From: Bdellovibrionales bacterium
GTDB lineage: Bacteria > Bdellovibrionota > Bdellovibrionia > Bdellovibrionales > JAMPXM01
DNA: 64,000 bases
Assembly: GCA_016713885.1 (NCBI GenBank)
Contig: JADJOF010000004.1
Span: 248,001 to 312,000, forward strand
Direction: 5' to 3'
Shown: positions 26,748 to 35,676 of the stretch, one piece after another
How the letters are laid out: each line of letters starts with the position of its first letter
Position numbering within the stretch: position 1 is the stretch's first letter
Translations under genes and position numbers: made by a program
The notes under the pieces: model-generated
Seen by the model: the letters and a program-made list of their open reading frames with translations, nothing else
What the model was told of the DNA's origin: nothing
Databases searched by the model: none

Positions 26748-27547
26748 TTAATTCCGCATCGTCTCGATTTTCCATTTTCGCCGAGGAAAGTCGAATAGCC
26801 AGACGGCCTGCCGAAGAGTTGGATAGCCAAGAATAAAATCCATCGGAATAGTGGCGCTTGATCGAATCCCAGAAGGTCGACGGCCACCACCGGATGTGAA
26901 GAGAAACTCATACCTGCGATTTGGTAGGACCTCATTGTGTTGAGCGGAGTTGTCATTCGTCGACCCGTCGAATCCGTTCCCTCGGTCTCACCTACGACTT
27001 CAAATAGATCAGGATTTCTTTTTAAAAAACCGACATCAACCAGAGTGACGCTCGCACCTGTATCCCATACTGCCTTTGCATTCCGTCCATCCAATTCGAC
27101 ATTCACATAGGGAATTTAGCCTTGATCGACCTCGAGCTCATTTGCCAATTCCAACTGACCGTTTAGAACGTCCAATCTTCCCTCACTGAGAAAAAATCGA
27201 AGCGATAAGTGCTTCAGGACATCCATACCCAAAAGACTATAGCCACGTTCGCCCTCCGGAGCCCTCGCCATCGACACGTTGGAAAGATCAAGGGAGCCAA
27301 ACTTCACTCGTTCGATCAGGACCTCATCGTATTGAGATCGACCAAAAACACCGGATGACTCTCGAACACCGATCTTCTCTAAAGTCTGGGTGTGAGCACA
27401 CCAACTCATTTTTGACTGAGCACACGCTGTATCCAATAGAAAGCGGTGGACGCAACCGTTGATTCCAACGTCAACAAATCCAAGAGCCGTCTGACGAGAC
27501 TCATCGTCGAACTGAATCTCGATCGGAATCGAGCTCATGACGGTCAT
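26748..27547 (-). CDS. Bilobed retropepsin-like aspartyl protease (disrupted)
   Basis: Two retropepsin-like lobes are encoded in tandem. The N-lobe has VHRFLLDTACAQSKM (DTA in place of DTG) and LLGMDVLKHL. The C-lobe has AVWDTGASVTLVD and FILGYPTLRQAVWLFD. An in-frame TAA at 27116-27118 separates the lobes. The C-lobe shifts frame near 26860 and then ends at the stop 26748-26750. Since both lobes and the tail remain well formed, the breaks may be sequence errors. The frame-shifted C-lobe otherwise runs on into lpxH. It overlaps the DUF4105-like gene by 4 bp. No signal peptide is visible, so it is predicted cytoplasmic. Confidence 0.6.
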
Positions 27548-29424
27548 TGGACCGTCGACTTCGACTTCGATTGAATCATCTTAATGAGTCTGTCCATGCG
27601 CCCCGCAGAGTCCACAAAAGACTGCTGCACACCGCTGAGAATTGCTTGGGCTGAGCCGATCAAGGCCTGGTGTGTTTCTTTGTCCTTCGCGATTTGAGAC
27701 GTGACCAGCCCTGCGACCTCATGCGCCTCATCGTTTGTCGGAACGCCATAACGGGCGCTGGTCAAAAAGAGACCTGGGAAGCGCAAGTCGAAAGCACCTT
27801 TCGCGCCGACCGCGACGGCCTCTTGTATGGTCTGACGAACATTCGCTTCTTTCTCAACGAGCTCTCTCGCCATGGCCGCCATGGCCCGGTCGCGACGAAT
27901 CGACTCAAGAAAATAAACCGCATAAAGGAGCTTCTCGTTCGCGTCGACCTTCGCAATCAACTTGTCAAAAGCTAGGTCGTTTACTTTTTTAAAATAAACG
28001 TCAATCGTCTCGAGCTTTGCACCGGCGGCACTCGAAACGAGCGAGAGCGCAAGGTCCACCGTCTTCTGACTTGAGCTAAAGTACAAAAGAGCATTCTTCT
28101 GAAGTTTCGATCGAGAGTTCACCGAGCGGTCGACAAGAGCCGACGGCAGAAGTTTCGTAAATAGCTCTGATGGGATCGTACTTTTTAGATCAAACGCGAG
28201 GTCCAGCGGCAAACCCACACCAAGGAGAGTTCGCGAAATCTCGCTCGTGCAGTTACGGGTCATAAAATAGTACTGACCGTTTAATGTCCAATGCGTCTCA
28301 TAGAGAGCATCGATCATACGACTCTTCTGAGCCTCGGTTAGCTTAAGAGGTACCGCATACAGATCTCGAAGTTCGGCATGGTTGTACTGCCGTTTAACTT
28401 TATGAAATGTCGACGCATGCAGATTGAGCGGATACTTTCCAGTAACGCCAGAAACCGTCCCAAAATCAAAGTTTTCCGATGAAGCGCCGAAACTGAGAAT
28501 GATGTGATCGTTAAAGTCCTTGTAACAATCAGGTCCGGGCTTGCGATCGGGCGCGCAAACCACGAGTCGTAGCATCGAATGTCCAAATCGACTTTCACCA
28601 GCCATGCCCTCAGAAGCCCAGAAGTAATCGATCGCCCAGATCCGATCGCGACCGATTGTGCGATAGGGCTTTGGTTCTCCCGGCAGATACCAACTCATCT
28701 GGGAATCACAATGTGCGTCGTTTTGAATACCGAAATGATCATTGAAATAGGCGTTTACGGCCGACATACGGCACGCAAAATCCGGCTCAAAAAGGTAGGA
28801 CTCAAAGAAAACCGGGAACGTCTCATGCGGAGCAGAGGCCGCGTAGGGATTGGGAAGGCGGCGATTGAATGAGCTGACCCGCTCCGTGCCCGACGCCGAG
28901 TCCACCCAACCAGCCAGTGCTTTAAACTCAGGATCATCCGAAATCGTTTTTGATTTTCTCTTCAATACTTCGCAAAGCTCACTTTGGCGCTGCCCTTCGT
29001 AAGATGGTCGCCCCTCGCAGTAACTCACCAGCGGCTTCAAACGAGGCTTTGCCACATTCGCTTGATCGTAGAAATGCGCGAGCTCATGAGCGAGAGCCTT
29101 CTTAAAATTGAGAGCGCTAAAGAGTTTTGAATCAGCTGTGGGACTCAGAAACTTATCGTTCAGCACAATTCGGTTAAAGAACATTTCGGCGACTCCAAGT
29201 CGCTCGCGATCCTTTGTCGCCGGAATATTTTTAAACTTGATTTTAAACGTCTGCGGCAGGCTCTTCACCATCTCGGTAGGCAAGGCCTGGCTCACTTCTT
29301 TTAGAATCTGGTCGGCCTTGCTTCTCTCTTGTGGCGTCAACGCATTCTCAATTCGGAGCTCAAACGAGCTCGCGAATTGAGGTGCGACGGCGACGAGCAG
29401 AGCAAGCCCAGCCGACCGTATCAC
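27544..29424 (-). CDS. Exported HExxH metalloprotease-like protein with DUF4105 (Lnb-like) domain
   Basis: A 626-residue protein starts at a GTG directly after the upstream stop (TAAGTG) and carries a signal peptide (to FASSFEL). Residues 25-210 hold a gluzincin-like site ALAHELAHFYDQ, with a possible third ligand in the FFESYLFEPD segment. The middle part has the DUF4105 signature (ASEGMAGESRFGHSMLRL, FDFGTVSGVTGKYPLNL, YYFMTRNCTSEISR), where the FGHS histidine and NCT cysteine suggest a cysteine-hydrolase fold. The last about 180 residues are helical. It is probably periplasmic or outer-membrane associated. Genes on both sides overlap or abut it. Confidence 0.7.
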   Translation of the reverse strand: MIRSAGLALLVAVAPQFASSFELRIENALTPQERSKADQILKEVSQALPTEMVKSLPQTFKIKFKNIPATKDRERLGVAEMFFNRIVLNDKFLSPTADSKLFSALNFKKALAHELAHFYDQANVAKPRLKPLVSYCEGRPSYEGQRQSELCEVLKRKSKTISDDPEFKALAGWVDSASGTERVSSFNRRLPNPYAASAPHETFPVFFESYLFEPDFACRMSAVNAYFNDHFGIQNDAHCDSQMSWYLPGEPKPYRTIGRDRIWAIDYFWASEGMAGESRFGHSMLRLVVCAPDRKPGPDCYKDFNDHIILSFGASSENFDFGTVSGVTGKYPLNLHASTFHKVKRQYNHAELRDLYAVPLKLTEAQKSRMIDALYETHWTLNGQYYFMTRNCTSEISRTLLGVGLPLDLAFDLKSTIPSELFTKLLPSALVDRSVNSRSKLQKNALLYFSSSQKTVDLALSLVSSAAGAKLETIDVYFKKVNDLAFDKLIAKVDANEKLLYAVYFLESIRRDRAMAAMARELVEKEANVRQTIQEAVAVGAKGAFDLRFPGLFLTSARYGVPTNDEAHEVAGLVTSQIAKDKETHQALIGSAQAILSGVQQSFVDSAGRMDRLIKMIQSKSKSTVQ

Positions 29425-29745
29425 TTACTCCGCTCCGAGCTTCGCGCTGACAAGACGGTCAATGATCGTCTCAGCAGAAAGGTTCTGCTCTTTTTGAACG
29501 GCATCGATGCTCGATTGCAGAACTGGGCTCATCTCACCCGACATGCGATACGCGACTGCGGCTTCTTGAAGATTGAGAAGCTCATCGCGGTGGCACAAAC
29601 GCTCGACAAACGTAGTCCCAGTAGGGCCCGACGTGATCATCATAGGCAAAAGCACCAAGAAATCATTGCCGCCACAGGCTTTGGCCTGAGGCCCAGCAAG
29701 CACAGTCAGAGTGGCTGCCGCGAGAATCATCGAATTGAGTTTCAT
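29425..29745 (-). CDS. Small exported protein, first gene of protease operon
   Basis: ATG 29745 follows AAAGG at about 6 bp. The 106-residue product has a signal peptide ending near PQAKACGG, then hydrophobic and helical segments with a second cysteine (ERLCHRDELLNLQEAA). No family is recognised. It is followed without a gap by the HExxH/DUF4105 gene. The right-hand IS of the window ends 24 bp upstream of its start, so the native promoter is displaced or disrupted. Confidence 0.55.
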   Translation of the reverse strand: MKLNSMILAAATLTVLAGPQAKACGGNDFLVLLPMMITSGPTGTTFVERLCHRDELLNLQEAAVAYRMSGEMSPVLQSSIDAVQKEQNLSAETIIDRLVSAKLGAE

Positions 29746-29769
29746 TGTGAACCTTTCGTTTAATATGAA

Positions 29770-29792
29770 GTACCGTTCCAATATCCTGGGAT
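29770..29792 (+). repeat. Left terminal inverted repeat of second IS
   Basis: It reads GTACCGTTCCAA then TATCCTGGGAT. It matches the reverse complement of 31396-31418 except for two T/C differences. Confidence 0.75.
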
Positions 29793-30047
29793 CGGCACCA
29801 TTGCCTTCCCGTCGTGAACGGACCTTTATGGTCGGTTAAGAGTGCAGATTTGAGTCCGGCCTGGTCGGCGATTAAAATTGAAATGACGTGAATTCCGAGG
29901 CGCTCGCGGTCACTTCTTTGCGCACGAACGACGGAGAAAGTCACCTCGTCGAACTTCTCGACATACATGAAGTTTTGAAAATCCAGCCATCCGCGGGTTA
30001 CGCTTCAGTTCACCAAAACATCGCATGACCAGCACGGAGGCTGAAGC

Positions 30048-31393
30048 ATGAACTATAGATTCAATTTGCAGTGCCTATCAAGTCTTCCCTTAGAAGAAGG
30101 TTTCTCGCTCGATGAACTCGTTATCGAAACCAAACGGATGTTCGAAACCGAAGGCATGGCGGGGCTCGTAAATCTGATCGCAGTATTGCTCGATTGGATC
30201 GTGCATCAATCGCTGCTCGGGCGCTGGGAGAAGGCAGACCCTGGCCGGTGCTGCGCACACGCACACTACGTGGTGCATGGCCGCGAGGCGAAGTCGATTC
30301 GCTCGAGCGTAGGCCTACTCGCACTTTTGTGGACGCGTATACGTTGTCAGGGCTGCGGAAAGTCATTTGTCCCGCTTCGTGGATACTTGAACATGGAGCG
30401 CCATCAGCGAAAGACGTCGGAACTAGAGAAGATCGTGGCCGAAGTTGTCTCCGAGCAGAGCTATCGGCGGTCGAGTCAGCATCTCGAAACGATCGGCTCG
30501 ATCCCGGTTCCGCACACAACACTTCACCGTTGGGTGATGACATCAGACTGCGACAAGATCGACATGAAGAAACGAGTTCAGACGCTCGTCGCCGACGGCA
30601 CTGGTTTTAAGCAGAAGCCCGATTCCGACGGCAGTAACCGCGGCGAAGTGTGCGTTGTCGTCGGCATCACAAAGGAAAACACAATTGTTCCCTATGGCGC
30701 ATGGACGGAAGAGTCGTGGGCCGCGATTAGCCGCGAGATCAAGCGGGCGAACCATCCGAGTTCGAAGATCAAGTTCACTCCAATCGCAGACCTTCTTGTC
30801 TCCGACGGGGAAGTGCCACTCGTCAAATACATGGGCCGGCTTACGAAAGACTCCCAGCGCTGCATCTGGCACCTGCCACACGATCTACATCCGCTGCTGA
30901 AGTATAAGGACGACGCGTCACCCGCGGAAGCGAAAGGCTTCACCTCACAACTTGCCGGTATCATCGACATTAGACTTCCAGCAGAAGACGTTGAAAAGGT
31001 TGGTCTCGAGGATCGGCTGACGCTTGAGCGTTCAGTCTTCAAAGCTGAACGTGGCGTGCAAGACTTGATCGATGAACTCACGGCTCGCGGTTACAAAGCG
31101 GCGGCGACGTATCTCGACAACGCAAAATCAAAGATGTTCTCGTACGTGCGGACGTGGCTCCGAACGGGCGTCGTTCATCCGCGAGTGTCGTCGATGATCG
31201 AACGGATGATGCGAGAGATCGGTCGGCGAATTAAAAGATCGGGCATGGTTGGAGCCCCGAAGGTGCGGCGAAGCTGACCCGGATCATCATCAAGCGAATC
31301 ACTTCAGCCAACGAGTGGGATCAATATTGGAAGGACAAACTCAAGATCTCAGGAAAAGTAAAAATGTCGTTTGAAGGATGCTTCCTTGTCTGA
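30048..31393 (+). CDS. DDE transposase, ISH6/Mutator-like (frameshifted near 3' end)
   Basis: The first 398 or so residues are open from ATG 30048 (after GGAGG). They include a zinc-finger-like RCQGCGKSFVPL with the block ERHQRKTSELEKIVAEV. The catalytic core has D in LVADGTGFKQK, D in LLVSDGEVPL, the C..H motif in RCIWHLPHDLHPL, and E in SSMIERMMREIG. Near 31240-31244 (GGG run) the frame shifts. The correct continuation HGWSPEGAAKLTRIIIKRI then NEWDQYWKDKL lies one base out and ends at 31393. One base appears to be missing. The element is inactive, uses frameshifting, or contains a sequence error. Confidence 0.75.
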
Positions 31394-31395
31394 AA

Positions 31396-31418
31396 ATCCC
31401 AGGGTGTTGGAACGGTAC
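31396..31418 (-). repeat. Right terminal inverted repeat of second IS
   Basis: On the minus strand it reads GTACCGTTCCAA then CACCCTGGGAT, the partner of 29770-29792 with two mismatches. It starts two bases after the transposase stop. Confidence 0.75.
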
Positions 31419-31538
31419 CTCCGTTTACGTGCGCCCCGTCCTTGTGCAAAGGCCGTGCCTTCTCCCCGACAAATAGCGGCCCTTTCACCATACCCACCGT
31501 GAACAAAGGTAAAATACTCCACGAATTCTTATAGGTAT

Positions 31539-31569
31539 AAAAAAAGGGTAGGTCGTTGAGACCCGCCCC
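31539..31569 (-). terminator. Rho-independent terminator after ftsZ
   Basis: In the minus direction a stem of GGTC/GACC extended by GGG/CCC, with a 5-nt loop, is followed by a run of seven T residues (plus-strand A run 31539-31545). It lies just past the ftsZ stop and closes the dcw transcript before the IS. Confidence 0.6.
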
Positions 31570-31597
31570 TTCAAACCTCACTGACATTCAGTGATTC

Positions 31598-33219
31598 TTA
31601 GATATTTGCGTTCTCATTCTCTTCTTCGCGAGCCTTGCGACGAAGGAATGTTGGTACGTCTAAGTTTTTTGGATCAAATGGCGAGCGCACGATCTCGCTC
31701 GCGAGACGGCGTGCCGCCTCAAGCGAACTCTCGGGCCCTTCAACATCCATCGACAGCTGCTCAGGAGCGCCGACGCGTTTCGCTTGATTCTCGCGGTACT
31801 GGCGAACCTTCGCCAGCAGTAGATCACGCGGAAGCGGCTTCTCACTCTGCGTTTCCGGAACCGCTGAGCCATTCAGATTGATGTGCGGACCTTCATTTGC
31901 TGGCGCCATCGATACCGACGGAGTCGCGATCGGTGGTACCGGCTGTGCGAGCTGAGTCTGGTGAACCTGTTGCGGCTGTGCGGGCTGGAGCGGCTGCGCA
32001 TACTCGTAGGCAACGGGCTCGGGCTGAGCGATCGGAGCCGGAGCAACGGGCGCCATTGATTGCGGCATCATTGGCATCGGCATCATCGGTGCCGACGCTC
32101 CCGCATACTGTGGCTGCGGCATATACTGCTGAGGAGCTGCGGCATACGAACCTGGCTGCCAGGGCTGATGCTGATGTGTCATCGCATTCACCTGTTGCGA
32201 AGCGCGAACCTGATGTTGCAGTGCCTGCATCTGAGCCAGGTGCTCATTTGTCGAAATCTGCGCGGGATCAAGACCAAACCCGGTCGCAATAACCGTAATC
32301 TGAATCTCGTCGCCAAGAGTGTCGTCGATCACAGCACCGAAGATCACTTCGGCCGACTCGTGAGCCGCTTCTGTGATCAAAGTCGTCGCTTCGTCGACTT
32401 CGTTCATCAAGAGGTTTGCCCCAGTGATGTTGACGATAATTCCAGTCGCGCCATCGATCGTGATGTTCTCAGAAGTGGCGAGCTGATCGCTGCTGTTGCC
32501 GCTTCGACGGCACGGTTCTCACCGCGCGCGCGCCCTGTGCCCATGATCGCCATACCTTTTGAGGCCATAACGGTGCGAATATCGGCAAAGTCGAGGTTGA
32601 TAAGACCGCGAATGTTGATGAGGTCCGAGATCCCTTTTACCGCGTGCAACAGAACTTCGTCAGCACGCTTAAAGCTGTCGACAAGAGTCGTCTTGTCGTT
32701 CGAAATCGAAAGCAGCTTTTGGTTCGGAATAACGATTAATGTGTCGACATTTTCGCGAAGCTCAGCAATACCGCCGTCGGCATTGCGCATGCGTTTTTTA
32801 CCTTCGAAAAGGAAGGGGCGAGTCACAACACCGATGGTGAGTGCACCCAGTTCGCGTGCGATCTTCGCAACGATCGGAGCGGCACCAGTTCCTGTTCCAC
32901 CGCCCATACCGGCAGTCACAAAAACCATGTCAGCGCCATCGAGTGCTTCAACGATATCGTTGTAAGACTCGATCGCCGAGCGTTTGCCGACTTCGGGATT
33001 CGCGCCTGCGCCAAGTCCCTTGGTCAGTTCACTGCCAAGATTGATTTTTTTCGACGCCTTATGCGACGCCAGAACTTGGCGATCGGTATTGGCGACCAAG
33101 AACTCAACACCTTGCAGACCACCGTCGATCATCGATGTGATCGCGTTGTTCCCTCCGCCGCCGACTCCGACGACTTTAATGTTGGCTCCGATGTTGATGT
33201 TCTCCTCGAGTTCAAACAT
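31598..33219 (-). CDS. ftsZ: Cell division protein FtsZ (frameshifted in this sequence)
   Basis: Tubulin-like GTPase that builds the division ring. The N-terminal part (to about 32475) shows KVVGVGGGGNNAI and the tubulin signature GMGGGTGTGAAPIVAK. The frame then shifts: GAG AAC should follow CTG but one base is missing near 32470-32473. The rest (ITIDGATGIIVNITG, NEVDEATTLI, GDEIQITVIATGF) is in the next frame. A linker of about 140 residues rich in Gln, Pro and Met leads to the conserved C-terminal peptide LDVPTFLRRKA, which binds FtsA. The joined protein is about 540 residues. It lies 24 bp after ftsA. A real frameshift would be lethal, so an error is likely. Confidence 0.95.
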
Positions 33220-33243
33220 GACCCCTCCGTTCCATCCTGAAGA

Positions 33244-34626
33244 TCAGCTCAATGCTCCGCCAAAGAAATCCTTCACGCGGCGAGCGACGTTTTCAATCGT
33301 CTCTCCGACCGAGTTCAGATCCACTTCGCGTCCCGATTGAGCGAGGCGTTGCTTTTCTTGAATTGATAAGTTTTCTGTCCCGTAAACCAAAAGTCCTACA
33401 GCCGTCGCGCATTCCGGGCTCTTCACGACATCTGCAAGACCGCCAATACGCTCAGGTAAACCTTTGCGCACCGGCACTTCACAAACAAATTCGCCCATTT
33501 CAACAAGGCCTTCGAGCTGGCTCGCGCCACCGGTCAGAACGATGCCTGAGCCGATCTGCTCAGCAAGACCCGAGCGTCGAATTTCCTGCCATATTAAAAG
33601 AATCGTCTCTTCGGCGCGCGGTTCAATCACCTCGCACAGATGGCGACGCAAAATCGAACGTGGCTTCCGCCCGCCGACCCCTTCAACTTCAATCGTCTCG
33701 TTTTCGTCGACGAGATCCGCAATCGCGCAGCCGTACTTGCGCTTCACGATTTCAGCGGATGCCTGCGGCGTTCGGAGCCCCATCGCCACATCCTGAGTAA
33801 AGTGACTTCCACCCACCGCCACCGTGGCGGTATGAGCAACGGCTCCAGCGACATAAGTGATGATGTCAGATGTTCCACCGCCAATATCGACAACCGAAAC
33901 ACCGAGTTTACGCTCGTCTTCCGACAAGATCGCCATCGACGCCGCCAACTGCTGCAGCACCAGACCGCGTACATGGAGTCCCGCTTTTTCTGCGCACTTA
34001 AAGAGGTTCTGCAGCGCCGTTTGTCCGGCCGTAATGATATGCACATTCGCTTCAAGACGAACACCGGACATACCGATCGGATCTGAAATCCCCGCTTGCT
34101 CATCGATCTTAAATTCACGCGGGAGAACATGCAAAACCTGACGGTCCGACGGAACCGCAACCGCTTTTGCGGCCTCGATCACTCGTGCGATATCGTCTGG
34201 CTTCACTTCTTTATTGCGAATCGCGATCATGCCGCGCGAATCAAAAGACTTCACGTGTGTGCCGCCGACGGCGAGGTAAACGTCGCTGATTCGGTAGCCG
34301 GCCATCAGCTCCGCTTCTTCGCGGGCCTTGGCAATCGCTTCCGTTGTCGCTTCGACATTGACGACAACACCTTGCCGAATGCCAGTTGATGGGGCCGTAC
34401 CCAATCCAACGACTTCGAGCTGAATGTCCTGATTGGAGAAAGCGCCACCATTCGTCGAAGCACTTGGTGCGGGCTTAACAACACCAATAACGACCGAGAC
34501 CTTGGTCGAGCCAATGTCGAGTCCTGCGAGTATGATTTCGTTCATACTCGGTTTATCTCGCAGAGCGTCGCGGACCGCTGATCCACTTGCTCCGGTCGAA
34601 CGATCCGTCGTTCGGTCGTAAGTCAT
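33244..34626 (-). CDS. ftsA: Cell division protein FtsA
   Basis: Actin-like ATPase that tethers FtsZ to the membrane. ATP-binding motifs are AGLDIGSTKVSVVIG, VVDIGGGTSDIITY and GIVLTGGASQLEGL, and the C-terminus has an amphipathic helix-like tail (VARRVKDFFGGAL). ATG 34626 has a strong GGAGG 7 bp upstream. The protein therefore carries an unusual 27-residue polar extension before the point where FtsA proteins normally begin (MNEIILAGLDIG). A weaker start exists there at 34545. Confidence 0.95.
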   Translation of the reverse strand: MTYDRTTDRSTGASGSAVRDALRDKPSMNEIILAGLDIGSTKVSVVIGVVKPAPSASTNGGAFSNQDIQLEVVGLGTAPSTGIRQGVVVNVEATTEAIAKAREEAELMAGYRISDVYLAVGGTHVKSFDSRGMIAIRNKEVKPDDIARVIEAAKAVAVPSDRQVLHVLPREFKIDEQAGISDPIGMSGVRLEANVHIITAGQTALQNLFKCAEKAGLHVRGLVLQQLAASMAILSEDERKLGVSVVDIGGGTSDIITYVAGAVAHTATVAVGGSHFTQDVAMGLRTPQASAEIVKRKYGCAIADLVDENETIEVEGVGGRKPRSILRRHLCEVIEPRAEETILLIWQEIRRSGLAEQIGSGIVLTGGASQLEGLVEMGEFVCEVPVRKGLPERIGGLADVVKSPECATAVGLLVYGTENLSIQEKQRLAQSGREVDLNSVGETIENVARRVKDFFGGALS

Positions 34627-34752
34627 CCTTAACCTCCACTGATCCTAGGTTTAGCTAGGTTCAAGGAACGAATTCAACGTGCCTATTTATCTCGTTTTAG
34701 GCCCGTTTTGAGGGGCTGGCTCACCCTTGAGCCAACAAACCTCTACCTAAGG

Positions 34753-35532
34753 CTACGGACGGTGATGCGCCCTGACAACTACTTTCTTGACCGAAGTCGA
34801 ATCGATAATCGGAGCCCGCTTGCCGTGGGTCGACAAATAGTTCAGCACGTGACCGACTCGTCGGACTTTAACGTCCAGGTCATCGTGCCCCATTCGCACC
34901 TCTGTTCGAGGCGATAAAAGCAAAAGCGAGAAGCCCTGCTCTTCCGAGTAACCAATCTCGACGATATTTGAACGCGCCAGAATACCCTTCGCCGGCAAGT
35001 CAGCGATTAACTTCGCCGCGGTTTTTCGCAACTCTTTTCCACTCACGTTCTCAGCACCGAAACGTGCACCGCGCAGGAATGGAACATCAGGAACGACATC
35101 GGACTCCCACGCTGGCATCAATTCGCCCTCAAGCGAAAGAGGCCGAAACTGAGATCTTTCAGCATCGACCAGCACTGCGAGCGGCCGTTTCGGTCGAATC
35201 GAAACAATCAAACGATCCGGGAGCGCACGCGAAACACTCGCATCCGCAATCCACGGCATTTTCCGAATCGCAAAACTGAGCGCCTCAAGGTTCACTTCCC
35301 AAGGCCGCTTTCCCATCACATCCTGAAAACGCGTGCCGATCCCCGCTTCGATCTCTTGCGTGATCTGTGTCTCCATGCGCGTGCCGCCAAGACGCTCTTT
35401 CCACTCAAGAGGAATGGCGCGAATCGCGAAGACAGAATTCTTCCGACCCGTGAGCGGAAAAAAGGCGAGCATCACTCCTGCGAGGAGAACAGCAAAGGCA
35501 ATCAGTGAGGGAAACAGTCGGCGGTAACTCAA
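34753..35532 (-). CDS. ftsQ: Cell division protein FtsQ
   Basis: A 259-residue bitopic protein. One transmembrane helix near the N-terminus (LIAFAVLLAGVMLAFF) is followed by a POTRA-like segment (NLEALSFAIRKMPWIADASVSRALPDRL) and a FtsQ beta domain (RPLSLEGELMPAW). It belongs to the FtsQLB subcomplex that regulates septal synthesis. The start is a TTG at 35532. It lies between murB and ftsA with gaps of 144 and 126 bp; no ddl gene occurs between murB and ftsQ as it does in many dcw clusters. Confidence 0.85.
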   Translation of the reverse strand: MSYRRLFPSLIAFAVLLAGVMLAFFPLTGRKNSVFAIRAIPLEWKERLGGTRMETQITQEIEAGIGTRFQDVMGKRPWEVNLEALSFAIRKMPWIADASVSRALPDRLIVSIRPKRPLAVLVDAERSQFRPLSLEGELMPAWESDVVPDVPFLRGARFGAENVSGKELRKTAAKLIADLPAKGILARSNIVEIGYSEEQGFSLLLLSPRTEVRMGHDDLDVKVRRVGHVLNYLSTHGKRAPIIDSTSVKKVVVRAHHRP

Positions 35533-35676
35533 TCTTCTCTATTCAACCTTGCCGGTCAGCCCAACTCAAGACCAGAAGCACGAGTTCACTTCAATTTGCC
35601 GCCTCTTCAACAAGCAACCCTGGAGGTTAGCTTGTTCGGGAGCGCGCATGCGCCCCCGCCCCTACAGGCGCCGAAG

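Larger units (their letters stand above)
29770..31418 (+). mobile_element. Insertion sequence with ISH6/Mutator-like transposase
   Basis: A 1.65-kb element has 23-bp terminal inverted repeats (21 of 23 matching), beginning GTACCGTTCCAA at both ends. It contains a single transposase gene with a frameshift near its 3' end. The 255 bp between the left repeat and the transposase start hold no convincing gene; a weak minus-strand frame begins at 29968. It sits between the ftsZ terminator and the protease operon. No target duplication could be recognised. Confidence 0.75.

Noticed and set aside
29663..29968. Minus-strand frame spanning the left IS end
   Set aside because: It crosses the IS boundary into the signal-peptide region of the exported protein and resembles no family.
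31598..32410. Independent gene downstream of ftsZ
   Set aside because: It begins inside the FtsZ GTPase domain and ends with the FtsZ C-terminal peptide; it is the second part of ftsZ after a one-base break.
33252..33800. Long plus-strand frames opposite ftsA and murE (also 55653-56432)
   Set aside because: They are arginine- and serine-rich shadows of strongly conserved minus-strand genes and lack RBS or domain signatures.
34708..34735. Hairpin TGGCTC/GAGCCA between ftsQ and ftsA as a terminator
   Set aside because: There is no T tract on the minus strand after it and ftsA must still be transcribed; it may be a weak attenuator or chance.
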